Part shown: positions 15,438 through 24,118 of the stretch, piece by piece
Numbering within the stretch: position 1 is the first letter of the stretch
How the letters are laid out: each line of letters opens with the position of its first letter
Position numbers and translations under genes: made by a program
DNA from: UBA11373 sp035291545
GTDB lineage: Bacteria; Actinomycetota; Acidimicrobiia; Spongiisociales; UBA11373
Assembly: GCA_035291545.1 (NCBI GenBank)
Contig: DATDRW010000033.1
Coordinates: 1 to 47,616, forward strand
Direction: 5' to 3'
DNA: 47,616 bases
Notes under the pieces: model-generated
Told to the model about the DNA's origin: nothing
What the model saw: only the letters and a program-made list of their open reading frames with translations
Database searches by the model: none

Positions 15438-16194
15438 CGCCGAACTGGTCCGGCGCGGCATGGTGGCCAGCCGGACCGAGGCCCAGCGGTTGATCACGGT
15501 CGGTGGCGTCACCGTTTCGGGAAGGCCGTCTGCCCGGCCCGCCACCCTGGTGTCCGCCGGGGAGCCGATCGAGATGGCGGAGACCGATCGCTGGGCGAGC
15601 CGCGCCGGTGGAAAGCTCGCCGCCGCACTGACGACGTTCACCGTCACGGCCGAGGGAAGAGCCGCCCTCGACGTCGGAGCCTCCACCGGAGGGTTCACCG
15701 ACGTGCTGCTGGCGCACGGGGCCGCCTCCGTGGTCGCCGTCGACGTCGGCTACGGGCAGCTGGTGTGGCGCCTCCGTACCGACCCCCGGGTCACGGTCCA
15801 CGATCGGACCAACTTCCGGTCGGTGGACGTCGCCGCGCTCGGGGCGCCGTTCGACCTCGTGGTCGTCGACGTGTCGTTCATCTCCGTGGTGCTCCTTGCC
15901 GGCAATCTGGCACGCGCCGGTCGTCGGGGAACCGAATACGTCGTCCTCGTAAAGCCCCAGTTCGAGGTGGGCCGCGACGGCGTCGGGCCGGGGGGCATCG
16001 TGCGCAATCCCGAGGCGCACCGGGATGCCGTGGCAGCCGTCGCCGCAGGACTCGCCACCGAGGGTCTCGCTCCCCGTGGCGTGATGCCGTCTCCCGTGCG
16101 CGGGACGAAGGGCAACCTCGAGTTCCTGCTGCACGCGGTGAAGGGTGACGAGCCGATGGACCTCACGGCGCTCCTCGAAGGGATCCACGAATGA
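15415..16194 (+). CDS. tlyA: TlyA, rRNA 2'-O-methyltransferase
   Basis: A 259-residue protein with an N-terminal S4 RNA-binding domain (RLDAELVRRGMVASRTEAQR ..., residues 4-60) and a FtsJ-like SAM methyltransferase domain. DVGASTGGFTDVLL (86-99) is the SAM-binding loop. The K-D-K-E tetrad is visible as K67 in RAGGKL, Asp in VVVDVSFIS, Lys in VLVKPQFE and Glu in GNLEFLL. TlyA methylates cytidine 2'-OH groups in 16S and 23S rRNA and its loss gives capreomycin resistance in mycobacteria. GTG 15415 is the only reasonable start; the open frame upstream is antisense to the rhomboid gene. It overlaps nadK by 4 bp. Confidence 0.92.
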   Translation: MPTRRRLDAELVRRGMVASRTEAQRLITVGGVTVSGRPSARPATLVSAGEPIEMAETDRWASRAGGKLAAALTTFTVTAEGRAALDVGASTGGFTDVLLAHGAASVVAVDVGYGQLVWRLRTDPRVTVHDRTNFRSVDVAALGAPFDLVVVDVSFISVVLLAGNLARAGRRGTEYVVLVKPQFEVGRDGVGPGGIVRNPEAHRDAVAAVAAGLATEGLAPRGVMPSPVRGTKGNLEFLLHAVKGDEPMDLTALLEGIHE

Positions 16195-17027
16195 GGCTCG
16201 CCCTCGTCCTGCACCCGACCCGGCAGTCGTCGGCCACGATCGGCGCCGCGGTGGCGAAAGCGGCCGCCGCACGCGGAATTGAGACCGTCGCCTCGCCCGG
16301 AGATGCCCCCCGGATCCCGGGAGTGACGGCTTGGGCTCGCGGTGAAAGGGAACCGGTAGCCGACGTCGTCGTCGCCGTGGGCGGCGACGGCACGGTGCTC
16401 GAGGCGAGCCATCTCAGCCGGGACTCCGATGTGCCCCTCCTCGGCGTCAACGCCGGCAACGTCGGGTTCCTCGCCGAGGTGGAGCCGGCAAGGATTCCGG
16501 AGGCGCTCGACCGCCTGCTGGCCGGCGATTACCGCATCTCCACACGAATGACGCTCGACGCAACCCTGCCCGACGGGACGCTCGTCCCCGGCCTCAACGA
16601 CGTCGTCGTCGAGAAGGCGGTGAGCCGCCAGGTGGTCGGCATTGCCGTGTCCGTGGCGGGGGAGGACCTGGTGGAATACCGCACGGATGCCGTGATCGTC
16701 GCCACCCCGACCGGGTCGACCGCCTACACCTTCTCTGCGGGCGGCCCGCTGGTCGACCCCGAGATCGAGTGCCTGATCCTGACCGCAGTCGCACCGCACA
16801 ACCTCTTCGGACGCCCGATCGTCTTCGGACCAACGGTGGCCCTTCGGATCGCCATCACCTCCGACCGGCCTGCCCGGGTCAACGTCGACGGACGCCACCA
16901 CGCCGACCTGAGTCCCGGGGATGCGATCACGGTGGTACGCGGATCCCGTCCCGTCCGCCTCGTCCGCCTCACTCCGGGCAACTTTGCGCGGACCGTCAAA
17001 GAGAAGTTCCACCTCCACGATGCTTGA
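16191..17027 (+). CDS. nadK: NAD kinase
   Basis: A 278-residue enzyme that phosphorylates NAD to NADP. AVGGDGTVLEA (G64-G67) is the catalytic GGDGT motif, GVNAGNVGFLAEV and LNDVVVEK (the NE/ND motif) follow, and ATPTGSTAYTFSAGGPLVDP is the conserved substrate-binding stretch. Length and motif spacing are normal. The ATG at 16191 is coupled to tlyA by ATGA, and the last 8 bases overlap recN. tlyA-nadK-recN is the same operon as M. tuberculosis Rv1694-Rv1696. Confidence 0.96.
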   Translation: MRLALVLHPTRQSSATIGAAVAKAAAARGIETVASPGDAPRIPGVTAWARGEREPVADVVVAVGGDGTVLEASHLSRDSDVPLLGVNAGNVGFLAEVEPARIPEALDRLLAGDYRISTRMTLDATLPDGTLVPGLNDVVVEKAVSRQVVGIAVSVAGEDLVEYRTDAVIVATPTGSTAYTFSAGGPLVDPEIECLILTAVAPHNLFGRPIVFGPTVALRIAITSDRPARVNVDGRHHADLSPGDAITVVRGSRPVRLVRLTPGNFARTVKEKFHLHDA

Positions 17028-18630
17028 GGAGCTCTACGTCGAGAACCTCGGGATCATCCGCACTGCGCGGCTCGAGCCCGGCGCGGGTTTGGTTGCGGTC
17101 ACCGGTGAGACCGGGACCGGCAAGACCCTCCTCCTCGGAGCCCTCCGCCTGCTGCGGGGTGATGCGGCGAGGACCGACCGGGTAGGGCCGCACGGCGACG
17201 AGGCCAGGGCGGAGGGGCGGTTCACCATCGGATCGTCGGAGACGGTGGTCGCCCGGCGGGTCGCCGAGGGCAAGTCCCGGGCCTACCTCGACGGATCCAT
17301 GGTGCCCGCCAAGGCGCTCGCCGATCGACTCGACGCCCTCGTCGAGATCGTCGCCCAGCACGAGCACGTGGCGCTCGGCCGGGAGAGCTCGGTGCGACGG
17401 CTCATCGACGGCATGCTCGATGCCTCCGGTCGTGGGGCCCGGGATGGCTACCACGGCGCCTGGGAGCGGCTCGTGGGGCTCCGCACCGATCGTGACGCTC
17501 TGGGCGGAGATGCTCGCGCCCTGGCCCGGGAACTCGACCTCGCACGGCACCAGGCCGCTGAGATCTCCGCGGCACGGCTCCACCCCGGCGAGGAAGATGT
17601 GCTCAAGGTTTCTCTGGCGCGCCTCCGCCATGCCGGCGAGATCACCGAGTCCCTGGCGGTGGCCGCCATCGGCCTCGACGACGAGGGTGGTGCCGGAGAC
17701 GCCCTCCGAACGGCCCTCGGCCATGTCGAGGCGGCGGGGCGGATCGACGCCACGCTAAAAGACCTGGCGACACGACTGAAGGCCGTGCTCACCGATCTCG
17801 ACGATGTCGTCCGCGACCTCCGTGACGCTGCCGAGGGCATCGACCACGACCCGGCGGCGCTCGCCGCCGCCGAAGAACGGGTCGCGGTGCTCTCCGGCCT
17901 GCGGCGCAAGTACGGTGCGACGATCGACGAGGTCATCGCATACGGCGCCGAGACCGCCGACCGCACCACCACGCTCGAGCGTCTGGCCGAGCGCGCCGCG
18001 ACCATCGCAGACGACATCGCAGCCGCCGAAACCGACGCCGCCTCGGCCGGGGAAGCGCTCGCCGCGGCGCGGCGCGTGGCGGGGAAACACCTCGTCGAGG
18101 AGGCGCTGGAACACCTTCGCCACCTCGGGTTTCGCGAACCGGTCCTGGTGGTCGAGGTCGATGGGGTTCCACCCGGTCGGCACGGCGCCGACCGGGTCCG
18201 GCTCTTGTTCGCATCCGACAGCGGGCTCACCCCGGGACCGGTGTCCCGGGTGGCGTCCGGGGGGGAGCTCAGCCGGCTGGTGCTTGCGGTCCGGGTTGCC
18301 GCCGGGGTCGCCGACGCCGAAGTGGTCGCCTTCGACGAGATCGACGCCGGGGTGGGCGGAGCCACGGCTTTGGCGATGGGGGAGTTGCTCGCTCGCCTCT
18401 CGGCAGGCCGCCAGGTCCTCGTGGTCACACACCTGCCCCAGGTGGCCGCCTTCGCCGACACCCATTTCGTCGTGGAGCGGATCGGGCGCGAGGCGACCGT
18501 GCGGAGCGTGGAGGGCGACGAGCGGGTCGCCGAGATCGCCCGCATGCTCGGCGGGATCGGCGAGAGCGACTCCGGCAGGGACCATGCCGCCGAGCTGCTG
18601 GCGCTCGCCGCGTCGAGGCGACCGGGTTGA
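17020..18630 (+). CDS. recN: RecN, DNA repair SMC-like ATPase
   Basis: A 536-residue protein. Walker A is GETGTGKT (29-36) after the LYVENLGII N-terminus, QHEHVALGRESSVRRLID holds the conserved Gln-loop region, two long helical stretches form the short coiled coil, VASGGELSRLVLA is the ABC signature and VVAFDEIDAGVGG the Walker B/D-loop, followed by VTHLPQVAAFAD. RecN holds broken DNA ends and works with RecA. ATG 17020 gives the family N-terminus; the frame open further upstream lies inside nadK. Its stop TGA forms part of a TTGACC sequence in front of pyrG. Confidence 0.95.
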   Translation: MLEELYVENLGIIRTARLEPGAGLVAVTGETGTGKTLLLGALRLLRGDAARTDRVGPHGDEARAEGRFTIGSSETVVARRVAEGKSRAYLDGSMVPAKALADRLDALVEIVAQHEHVALGRESSVRRLIDGMLDASGRGARDGYHGAWERLVGLRTDRDALGGDARALARELDLARHQAAEISAARLHPGEEDVLKVSLARLRHAGEITESLAVAAIGLDDEGGAGDALRTALGHVEAAGRIDATLKDLATRLKAVLTDLDDVVRDLRDAAEGIDHDPAALAAAEERVAVLSGLRRKYGATIDEVIAYGAETADRTTTLERLAERAATIADDIAAAETDAASAGEALAAARRVAGKHLVEEALEHLRHLGFREPVLVVEVDGVPPGRHGADRVRLLFASDSGLTPGPVSRVASGGELSRLVLAVRVAAGVADAEVVAFDEIDAGVGGATALAMGELLARLSAGRQVLVVTHLPQVAAFADTHFVVERIGREATVRSVEGDERVAEIARMLGGIGESDSGRDHAAELLALAASRRPG

Positions 18631-18645
18631 CCGGGCCAGGAGTGC

Positions 18646-18651
18646 TACGAT
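18646..18651 (+). promoter_or_regulatory. Extended -10 element for pyrG
   Basis: TGCTACGAT reads as an extended -10 (TG, one base, then TACGAT). It leaves a leader of about 10 nt with a GAGGGA Shine-Dalgarno sequence just before ATG 18668. Confidence 0.5.
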
Positions 18652-18667
18652 CAAACTCCCGAGGGAC

Positions 18668-20320
18668 ATGACCAAGTACGTCTTCGTCACCGGTGGGGTC
18701 GTCAGCAGCCTGGGGAAGGGCATCACGGCCGCATCTGTCGGGCGCCTCCTCCGCTCTCGCGGTGTCACGGTCGTCAACCAGAAGCTCGATCCGTATATCA
18801 ACGTCGACCCGGGGACGATGAACCCGTTCCAGCACGGAGAGGTCTTCGTCACCGATGACGGAGGAGAGACCGACCTCGACCTCGGGCACTACGAGCGATT
18901 CACCGGCCGCAACCTGCAGCGCGACTCCAACGTCACAACCGGCTCGGTGTACCAGACCGTCATCCAGAAGGAACGTCGCGGCGACTACCTCGGCGACACC
19001 GTTCAGGTGATCCCGCACATCACCAACGAGATCAAGAGCCGGATCAAGCGCCTCGGGCAGCGCACCGAGGCCGACGTGGTCATCACCGAGATCGGGGGCA
19101 CGGTCGGCGACATCGAGATCCTCCCGTTCCTCGAGGCGGTTCGGCAGCTGCGCAACGAGGTCGGCCACGAGTCGGCGGTCTTCATCCACGTCACCCTGGC
19201 GCCCTACATCGGTCCGTCGGAGGAGATGAAGACCAAGCCCACCCAACACAGCGTCGCCGAACTGCGCAGCCGCGGCCTCCAGCCCGACGCGATCGTGGTT
19301 CGCTCGGATCGGCCGATCGACGAGGCGGAACGCCGCAAGATCAGCCTGTTCTGCGACGTCCCGCTGGCGGCGGTGATCAACGCACCCAATGTCGCCAACA
19401 TCTACGAGGTTCCTCTGCTCCTGCACGCCGGCGGCCTCGACGAGGTGGTGTGCCGCAAGCTCGGCATCACGACGCCACCCCCGGATCTCACCGGATGGAA
19501 GGACATGGTCGATCGCATGAATCGGCCATCGGAGACGGTTTCGGTGGCCCTCGTTGGGAAGTACGTCGATCTTCCGGACGCCTACCTGTCGGTCGTTGAA
19601 GCGCTGCGACATGGCGCTCTCGCCAACGGTGTGGCCCTCGACCTCCACTGGGTGGCCAGCGACGAACTGGAGGGGATGCTCGGTGCGGGGCGCCTCGACG
19701 CGTTCGACGGCATCGTCGTTCCCGGTGGGTTCGGCGTGCGGGGAATCGAAGGGAAGATCGCCGCGGTCCGCCATGCCCGGGAGAACCGTGTCCCGTTCCT
19801 CGGGTTGTGCCTCGGCCTGCAGTGCGCCGTGATCGAATTCGCCCGATCACGGCTCGGGATTCCCGATGCCAACTCGAGCGAGTTCGACCCGCTCACCCCG
19901 CACCCGGTCATCGACCTCCTCGAGTCCCAGCACGCGGTCGAGGAGCTCGGCGGGACGATGCGGCTCGGCCTGTACGCGGCGCGGCTCACCCCGGGATCGC
20001 ATTCCCGGCGCCTGTACGGCGAAGAAGTCGTTTACGAGCGGCACCGCCACCGTTATGAGGTGAACAACCGCTACCGCACGGATCTCGTCGCGGCCGGTCT
20101 CCTGATCGCAGGCGTATCTCCCGACGATCAGCTGGTGGAGATCATCGAGCTTCCCGAGCACCCGTACTTTGTGGCGTCGCAGTTCCACCCCGAGTTCAAG
20201 TCCCGGCCCGATGTTCCGCATCCCTTGTTCGCCGGATTCATCGAGGCAGCGGCGGCGCTCCGCCGCAGTAAGGGAACCGCCGCCGTGCCCTCCCTCAGCC
20301 GCCTCCCGGACCGCACCTGA
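18668..20320 (+). CDS. pyrG: CTP synthase
   Basis: A 550-residue amidoligase making CTP from UTP, ATP and glutamine. The N-terminal synthetase domain starts TKYVFVTGGVVSSLGKG, with DPYINVDPGTMNPFQHGEVF and EIGGTVGDIEILPF. The glutamine amidotransferase class I domain begins near residue 290 and holds GLCLGLQ with the nucleophile C381 and the FHPEF catalytic His-Glu pair. Length and motifs are normal. It starts at ATG 18668 and its stop shares one base with xerD, as in the M. tuberculosis pyrG-xerD region. Confidence 0.97.
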   Translation: MTKYVFVTGGVVSSLGKGITAASVGRLLRSRGVTVVNQKLDPYINVDPGTMNPFQHGEVFVTDDGGETDLDLGHYERFTGRNLQRDSNVTTGSVYQTVIQKERRGDYLGDTVQVIPHITNEIKSRIKRLGQRTEADVVITEIGGTVGDIEILPFLEAVRQLRNEVGHESAVFIHVTLAPYIGPSEEMKTKPTQHSVAELRSRGLQPDAIVVRSDRPIDEAERRKISLFCDVPLAAVINAPNVANIYEVPLLLHAGGLDEVVCRKLGITTPPPDLTGWKDMVDRMNRPSETVSVALVGKYVDLPDAYLSVVEALRHGALANGVALDLHWVASDELEGMLGAGRLDAFDGIVVPGGFGVRGIEGKIAAVRHARENRVPFLGLCLGLQCAVIEFARSRLGIPDANSSEFDPLTPHPVIDLLESQHAVEELGGTMRLGLYAARLTPGSHSRRLYGEEVVYERHRHRYEVNNRYRTDLVAAGLLIAGVSPDDQLVEIIELPEHPYFVASQFHPEFKSRPDVPHPLFAGFIEAAAALRRSKGTAAVPSLSRLPDRT

Positions 20321-21210
20321 TGCCGGCCGCGCAAGCGGCTCTGCCGGATCTCGTCGACGAGTACCTCGCCTCGCTGCGCGCCGAGCGGGGGCTGGCGGCG
20401 GCGACCGTCACCGCTTACCGACGCGATCTCGCCTTGTACCTGCAGCATCTCGGGGAATCGCCACCCGAGCCGGCTGCGGTGTCGGCATTCGTGGCTTCGC
20501 AGCACGCCACCGGGCTTGCCGCCACCACGGTGGCTCGCCGCCTCGCTGCGGTCAGGGGTTTCCACCGGTTCCTCCTCGCCGAGGGCTTCGCCGAGACGGA
20601 CCCGACCCGGCTCGTCGACTCTCCCCGCCGCGCCCGGGCTCTTCCCAAGGCGCTCACCGTCCAAGAGACCTTCGCCCTGCTCGAGGCGCCCGATCCGACG
20701 CAGGTCGCGGGTCGTCGCGACCGGGCCCTCCTCGAGTTCATGTACGCCACCGGATGCCGCGTGACCGAGGCGGTGACCCTCGACGAACTCGATCTCGATC
20801 TCGTCGAGGGCTCCGCCCTCGTCACCGGAAAAGGGAACAAGCAGCGTCTCGTTCCGATCGGATCCGCGGCCCGGCGCACGCTCGCGCTGTGGCTGCCCGA
20901 CCGGGCGGCGCTGCGTACCGCGCGGTCGGGGCGAGCGGTCTTTCTCAACCTGAGGGGCGGCAGGATCACCCGCCAGGGCGTGTGGGAGGTGGTACGCGCC
21001 GCGGCGCGACGGGCGGGACTGCCCGAAGGGGTGGCCTCGCCGCACGTGCTCCGCCACAGCGCGGCGACCCATATGGTCGAGGGAGGTGCGGACCTGAGAA
21101 CCGTTCAGGAGCTGCTCGGCCACGCTAGCATCTCCACCACCCAGGTTTACACGCGAGTGTCGCCGCGTCACCTTCTCGAGGTCTACCGGACGACACATCC
21201 CCGCAGTTGA
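20320..21210 (+). CDS. xerD: XerD, site-specific tyrosine recombinase
   Basis: A 296-residue recombinase with an N-terminal SAM-like core-binding domain (VDEYLASLRAERGLAAATV, residues 12-30) and a catalytic domain. All six active-site residues are in place: R147 (ATGCRVTE), K171 (TGKGNKQR), H242 and R245 (HVLRHSAATH), H268 (LLGHASISTT) and the nucleophile Y277 (QVYTRVSP). It should act with XerC at dif to resolve chromosome dimers. Placement after pyrG and before scpA equals M. tuberculosis Rv1701, so it is the housekeeping XerD and not the integrase of the insertion found at the tRNA-Pro gene. Confidence 0.94.
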   Translation: MPAAQAALPDLVDEYLASLRAERGLAAATVTAYRRDLALYLQHLGESPPEPAAVSAFVASQHATGLAATTVARRLAAVRGFHRFLLAEGFAETDPTRLVDSPRRARALPKALTVQETFALLEAPDPTQVAGRRDRALLEFMYATGCRVTEAVTLDELDLDLVEGSALVTGKGNKQRLVPIGSAARRTLALWLPDRAALRTARSGRAVFLNLRGGRITRQGVWEVVRAAARRAGLPEGVASPHVLRHSAATHMVEGGADLRTVQELLGHASISTTQVYTRVSPRHLLEVYRTTHPRS

Positions 21211-21221
21211 AGGTGAAGGCG

Positions 21222-21575
21222 ATGACATCCATGCCCCACGACACCGCCGAGATGCGGCTCACCGGCCAGCGTACGGAGCTCGTGCACCAGCTCGCCGAGA
21301 TGGGATCGGGCGAGACCGGCGAGCTTCGCGACGACGTCGACTTCGGTGAGGGGTTCGCCGATGCCGCTGCGGCGACCGCAGAGCGCACCGAGGTCATGGG
21401 GCTGATCGAGTCGCTCAAGAAGAACCTCGACGAGGTCGACGCGGCCCTCCGGCGGATCGCCGATGGGACCTACGGCCGGTGTGCCTCGTGCGGCAAGGAA
21501 ATCGGGGCGGCCCGCCTCGAGTACCGGCCGGAGTCGGTGCACTGCGTCGACTGCAAAGCCACCAACCCGTCCTGA
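21222..21575 (+). CDS. DksA/TraR-type C4 zinc-finger protein
   Basis: A protein of about 117 residues with a helical coiled-coil-like N-terminal part (RTELVHQLAEMG, VMGLIESLKKNLDEVDAAL) and a C-terminal C4 zinc finger, RCASCGKEIGAARLEYRPES followed by CVDC. This is the DksA/TraR (RNA polymerase-binding) layout. I chose ATG 21222, which is preceded by an AAGGTG sequence; TTG 21207 and GTG 21213 in the same frame are alternatives. It may modulate RNA polymerase or rRNA promoters, but the acidic tip residues of E. coli DksA cannot be assigned with certainty. Confidence 0.85.
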   Translation: MTSMPHDTAEMRLTGQRTELVHQLAEMGSGETGELRDDVDFGEGFADAAAATAERTEVMGLIESLKKNLDEVDAALRRIADGTYGRCASCGKEIGAARLEYRPESVHCVDCKATNPS

Positions 21576-21611
21576 GCAGGTGAGGCCCCCTTCCCACGAT
21601 CGGGTCCGGCC

Positions 21612-22256
21612 GTGACCCTCCACGACAACGGCATCGTCGACGCTCTGTTGTTCGTCGCCATCCTCATCCCCTCCGTGGTCTTCCACGAGGTCGCCCACGG
21701 CGTCGTCGCCTTCCGACTCGGAGATCGCACCGCGCGCGATGCCGGGCGGCTCACCTTGAATCCCCTCAAGCACATCGACCCGTTCGGATCGGTGATCCTG
21801 CCCGCGATGCTCGCCGTCGCGGGTCAGAACGTGTTCGGCTGGGCCAAGCCGGTGCCGGTGAACCCGTCGGGGTTCTCCCGTCCCTGGGAGGGCATGGCGC
21901 TCACCGCACTCGCCGGACCCGCCACCAACCTGTCGCTCGCGCTGATCGTCGGTCGCCTCGGCCCGTTCCACCAGATCGGGGGGACGATCTACGTCGAAGA
22001 CGGAGGCCTGTTCGCGCGGATGATGCTCGGATTCCTCATCGTCAACGCGGCGCTGGCGGTGTTCAACATGCTTCCCATCCCGCCCCTCGACGGCAGCCGG
22101 CTGCTCCCGCTCCTGCTCCCCCCTGCCGGACGCCGCGCCTATGTCCGTTTCTCGCAATACGGATTCGTGATCCTGATCGCGCTCGTGTTCGTGTTCGCCG
22201 ACGCGCTCTCCTTCCTCACGTCGTGGATCCGTTGGGTGCTCCTGGTGGCGGTGTGA
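21612..22256 (+). CDS. M50-family site-2-type zinc metalloprotease
   Basis: A 214-residue integral membrane protein. The zinc motif HEVAHG (H25, E26, H29) lies in the first hydrophobic segment and the second motif FNMLPIPPLDGSRLL (Asp D160) near the C-terminus, with ALTALAGPATNLSLA between. There is no PDZ domain, so it belongs to the short M50B group rather than the RseP group. Such proteases cut transmembrane substrates within the bilayer, often anti-sigma factors; no candidate substrate is adjacent. The GTG start is 21612. Its stop overlaps the next gene by 4 bp. Confidence 0.88.
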   Translation: MTLHDNGIVDALLFVAILIPSVVFHEVAHGVVAFRLGDRTARDAGRLTLNPLKHIDPFGSVILPAMLAVAGQNVFGWAKPVPVNPSGFSRPWEGMALTALAGPATNLSLALIVGRLGPFHQIGGTIYVEDGGLFARMMLGFLIVNAALAVFNMLPIPPLDGSRLLPLLLPPAGRRAYVRFSQYGFVILIALVFVFADALSFLTSWIRWVLLVAV

Positions 22257-22738
22257 GCCCTCGCTCGCTCCCGCACCTCGTCCGGCGCTTCTTTCGGTCC
22301 CTCGCCGCACGCCGCCCCGGTCCGGCCGATCAGGTGTTCATCGCCTCGGTGTTGGACGGCGGGGTGGCGCTCCTGTTCGCCGCACAGTCCCCGATGGACC
22401 AGGCTCACGCCCTGCGCGCGGCCCGCGCCGTCGCCGTGACGGTGCCGCGGAGAACCGAACTGGTGCGGGCGGCGTTGCTCCACGACGTCGGCAAGACCCA
22501 CGCCGGGATCGGCATCGCCGGGCGTTCCTGCGCCTCGCTGCTCGCCATGGCCCACCTTCCCGTCACCCGTCGCATGCGGTCATACCTGGATCACGGGGTG
22601 CTCGGAGCGGCCGACCTCGGTCGCGCCGGAGAGTCCGGCATCGTCGTCGCCTTTGCCGCCGCCCATCACACGGCGATCGCACCCCCTGGTGCAGACCCGC
22701 ACGACTGGGCGGCGCTCCGCCGGGCCGACGACCAATGA
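22253..22738 (+). CDS. HD-domain protein, probable metal-dependent phosphohydrolase
   Basis: A 161-residue protein with the motif RAALLHDVGKTHAG (H77, D78), the HD signature, an upstream His at QAHALRAARAV, and later HGVLGAA and AAAHHTAI, which supply further metal ligands. It fits the HDIG/HD hydrolase family acting on nucleotides or phosphate esters; the substrate is not evident. GTG 22253 is coupled to the M50 gene by GTGA. The frame is open a little further upstream, but only inside the M50 gene. Confidence 0.75.
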   Translation: MSPRSLPHLVRRFFRSLAARRPGPADQVFIASVLDGGVALLFAAQSPMDQAHALRAARAVAVTVPRRTELVRAALLHDVGKTHAGIGIAGRSCASLLAMAHLPVTRRMRSYLDHGVLGAADLGRAGESGIVVAFAAAHHTAIAPPGADPHDWAALRRADDQ

Positions 22739-22763
22739 CGTGTGTGGCCGGCACCGCTGCGGA

Positions 22764-22769
22764 TACGAT
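22764..22769 (+). promoter_or_regulatory. -10 element for scpA-scpB-rluB-aroA-cmk
   Basis: TACGAT ends 9 nt before ATG 22779, implying a leader of zero to three bases. It is the only promoter-like element seen for this five-gene run. Confidence 0.45.
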
Positions 22770-22778
22770 GGTTGCGCG

Positions 22779-23540
22779 ATGAGCTACGAGGTGAGGACCG
22801 CGGTCTTCGAGGGGCCCCTCGATCTGCTCCTGCAGCTGATCACTTCCCATCGTCTCGAGGTCACCGAGTTGCGACTGTCCGATCTCGTGACGGAGTACCT
22901 CGCCCATCTCGACCTGATGCGGACCATGGACCTCGAGGTGACATCGGAGTTCCTCGTCATCGCCGCCACCCTCATCCAGCTGAAGGCCCGCCGGCTGCTT
23001 CCGGGCGACGGCTCCGTCGAACTCGACGAGGATCTCCTGCTCGCCGAGGAACGCGATCGCCTGCTGGCGCGCCTGCTCGCCAACCTCACCTTCAAGGACG
23101 TGGCTGCCGTCCTGTCGCTGCGTCTCGAGGCCACCGAGCTCCTCGTACCCCGCGAGGTAGGCCTCGATCCCGATGTGACCCCGCCGCCCCGGCAACTGCG
23201 GGTCGGTGTCACCGCGGCGGACCTCGCGGGCATTGCCGAGCGGGTGTTGGCTCGCGCCGAGGCGGAACCGGACCTCGATCACCTCGACCTCGAACTGCCG
23301 TCGGTGACCGATGCGATCGCCGAGCTCCGGCGGCGCCTCGACGCCGAGATCGAGACCGACTTCGATCGCATCACCTCCCATCTGCAGCGGCCCATCGAAC
23401 TCGTCGCCTATTTCCTCGCCCTCCTCGAGCTCGCCCGCTGGGGTCTCGTGGAGGCCCGTCAATCCGACCACCGTGCACCGATCGTCCTGCGCCGCACCTC
23501 CACCTCGGCGGGTGCCCTCCTCAGTGAGTGGGACTCGTGA
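22779..23540 (+). CDS. scpA: ScpA, condensin kleisin subunit
   Basis: A 253-residue kleisin that bridges the two SMC heads and binds ScpB. The N-terminus VRTAVFEGPLDLLLQLI and the stretch TSEFLVIAATLIQLKARRLLP are the best-known ScpA signatures, and the C-terminal winged-helix (FLALLELARWGLVEARQ) is present. ATG 22779 gives the family start. It overlaps scpB by 4 bp. The order scpA-scpB-rluB-cmk-der is the same as in M. tuberculosis Rv1709-Rv1713. Confidence 0.95.
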   Translation: MSYEVRTAVFEGPLDLLLQLITSHRLEVTELRLSDLVTEYLAHLDLMRTMDLEVTSEFLVIAATLIQLKARRLLPGDGSVELDEDLLLAEERDRLLARLLANLTFKDVAAVLSLRLEATELLVPREVGLDPDVTPPPRQLRVGVTAADLAGIAERVLARAEAEPDLDHLDLELPSVTDAIAELRRRLDAEIETDFDRITSHLQRPIELVAYFLALLELARWGLVEARQSDHRAPIVLRRTSTSAGALLSEWDS

Positions 23541-24118
23541 CGAACACCGTCGCCGCCATCGAGGCCGTCCTCTTCGTCGCCGAGGGTCCCGTGTCCGCTC
23601 CCGAGCTGTCGCAGGTGCTCGAGATCCCTCCCGCCGAGGTGGCGGCGGCACTGCGCACCCTGGGAGACCGGTTGTCGGCGAGTGGGAGCGGACTCGTGCT
23701 GCGCGAGGCCGGGGGAGGGTGGCGGCTCTATACCCGTCCCGATCTCCGACCCTACCTGGAGCGCTTCGCCGCCTCACCCACGGCCGCCCGCCTGTCGCGC
23801 GCCGCGCTGGAGGCGCTGGCCGTCGTGGCATACCGCCAGCCGGTGTCGCGCGGCCAGGTGGGGGAGATCCGGGGAGTCGACTCGGAACAGGCACTGCACA
23901 CGCTGGAACGGCGCGGCCTGGTGGACGTGATCGGAACGGCTCCCGGCTCCGGTCAGGCGCTGCTCTACGGGACGACCGATCTCTTCCTGGAGAAGATGGG
24001 CCTCGCCGGCCTGGCCGACCTCCCCCCGCTCGCCGATCACGTGCCGCCCGCCTCGGTCGTCGAGATCCTCGAGCGGCCCTTCCGACCGGAGGAACCATCG
24101 AGCGACTCCAGAAGCTGA
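23537..24118 (+). CDS. scpB: ScpB, condensin accessory subunit
   Basis: A 193-residue protein of tandem winged helices that dimerises and binds ScpA. AAIEAVLFVAEGPVSAPEL is the family N-terminus and LSRAALEALAVVAYRQPVSR and EIRGVDSEQALHTLERRGLV the second domain. I chose GTG 23537, which couples to scpA by GTGA; GTG 23528 in the same frame would add three residues. The 3' end overlaps rluB by 22 bp, and its codons also carry the rluB ribosome-binding site. Confidence 0.94.
   Translation: MTNTVAAIEAVLFVAEGPVSAPELSQVLEIPPAEVAAALRTLGDRLSASGSGLVLREAGGGWRLYTRPDLRPYLERFAASPTAARLSRAALEALAVVAYRQPVSRGQVGEIRGVDSEQALHTLERRGLVDVIGTAPGSGQALLYGTTDLFLEKMGLAGLADLPPLADHVPPASVVEILERPFRPEEPSSDSRS

Noticed and set aside
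16900..17020. PafBC-dependent damage promoter before recN
   Set aside because: No TTGTC-type -35 with TANNNT at suitable spacing was found; recN is coupled to nadK by an 8-bp overlap.
20320..21210. XerD as the integrase of the tRNA-Pro insertion
   Set aside because: It lies 9 kb away in the conserved pyrG-xerD-scpA context of the housekeeping recombinase, outside the repeat-bounded segment.
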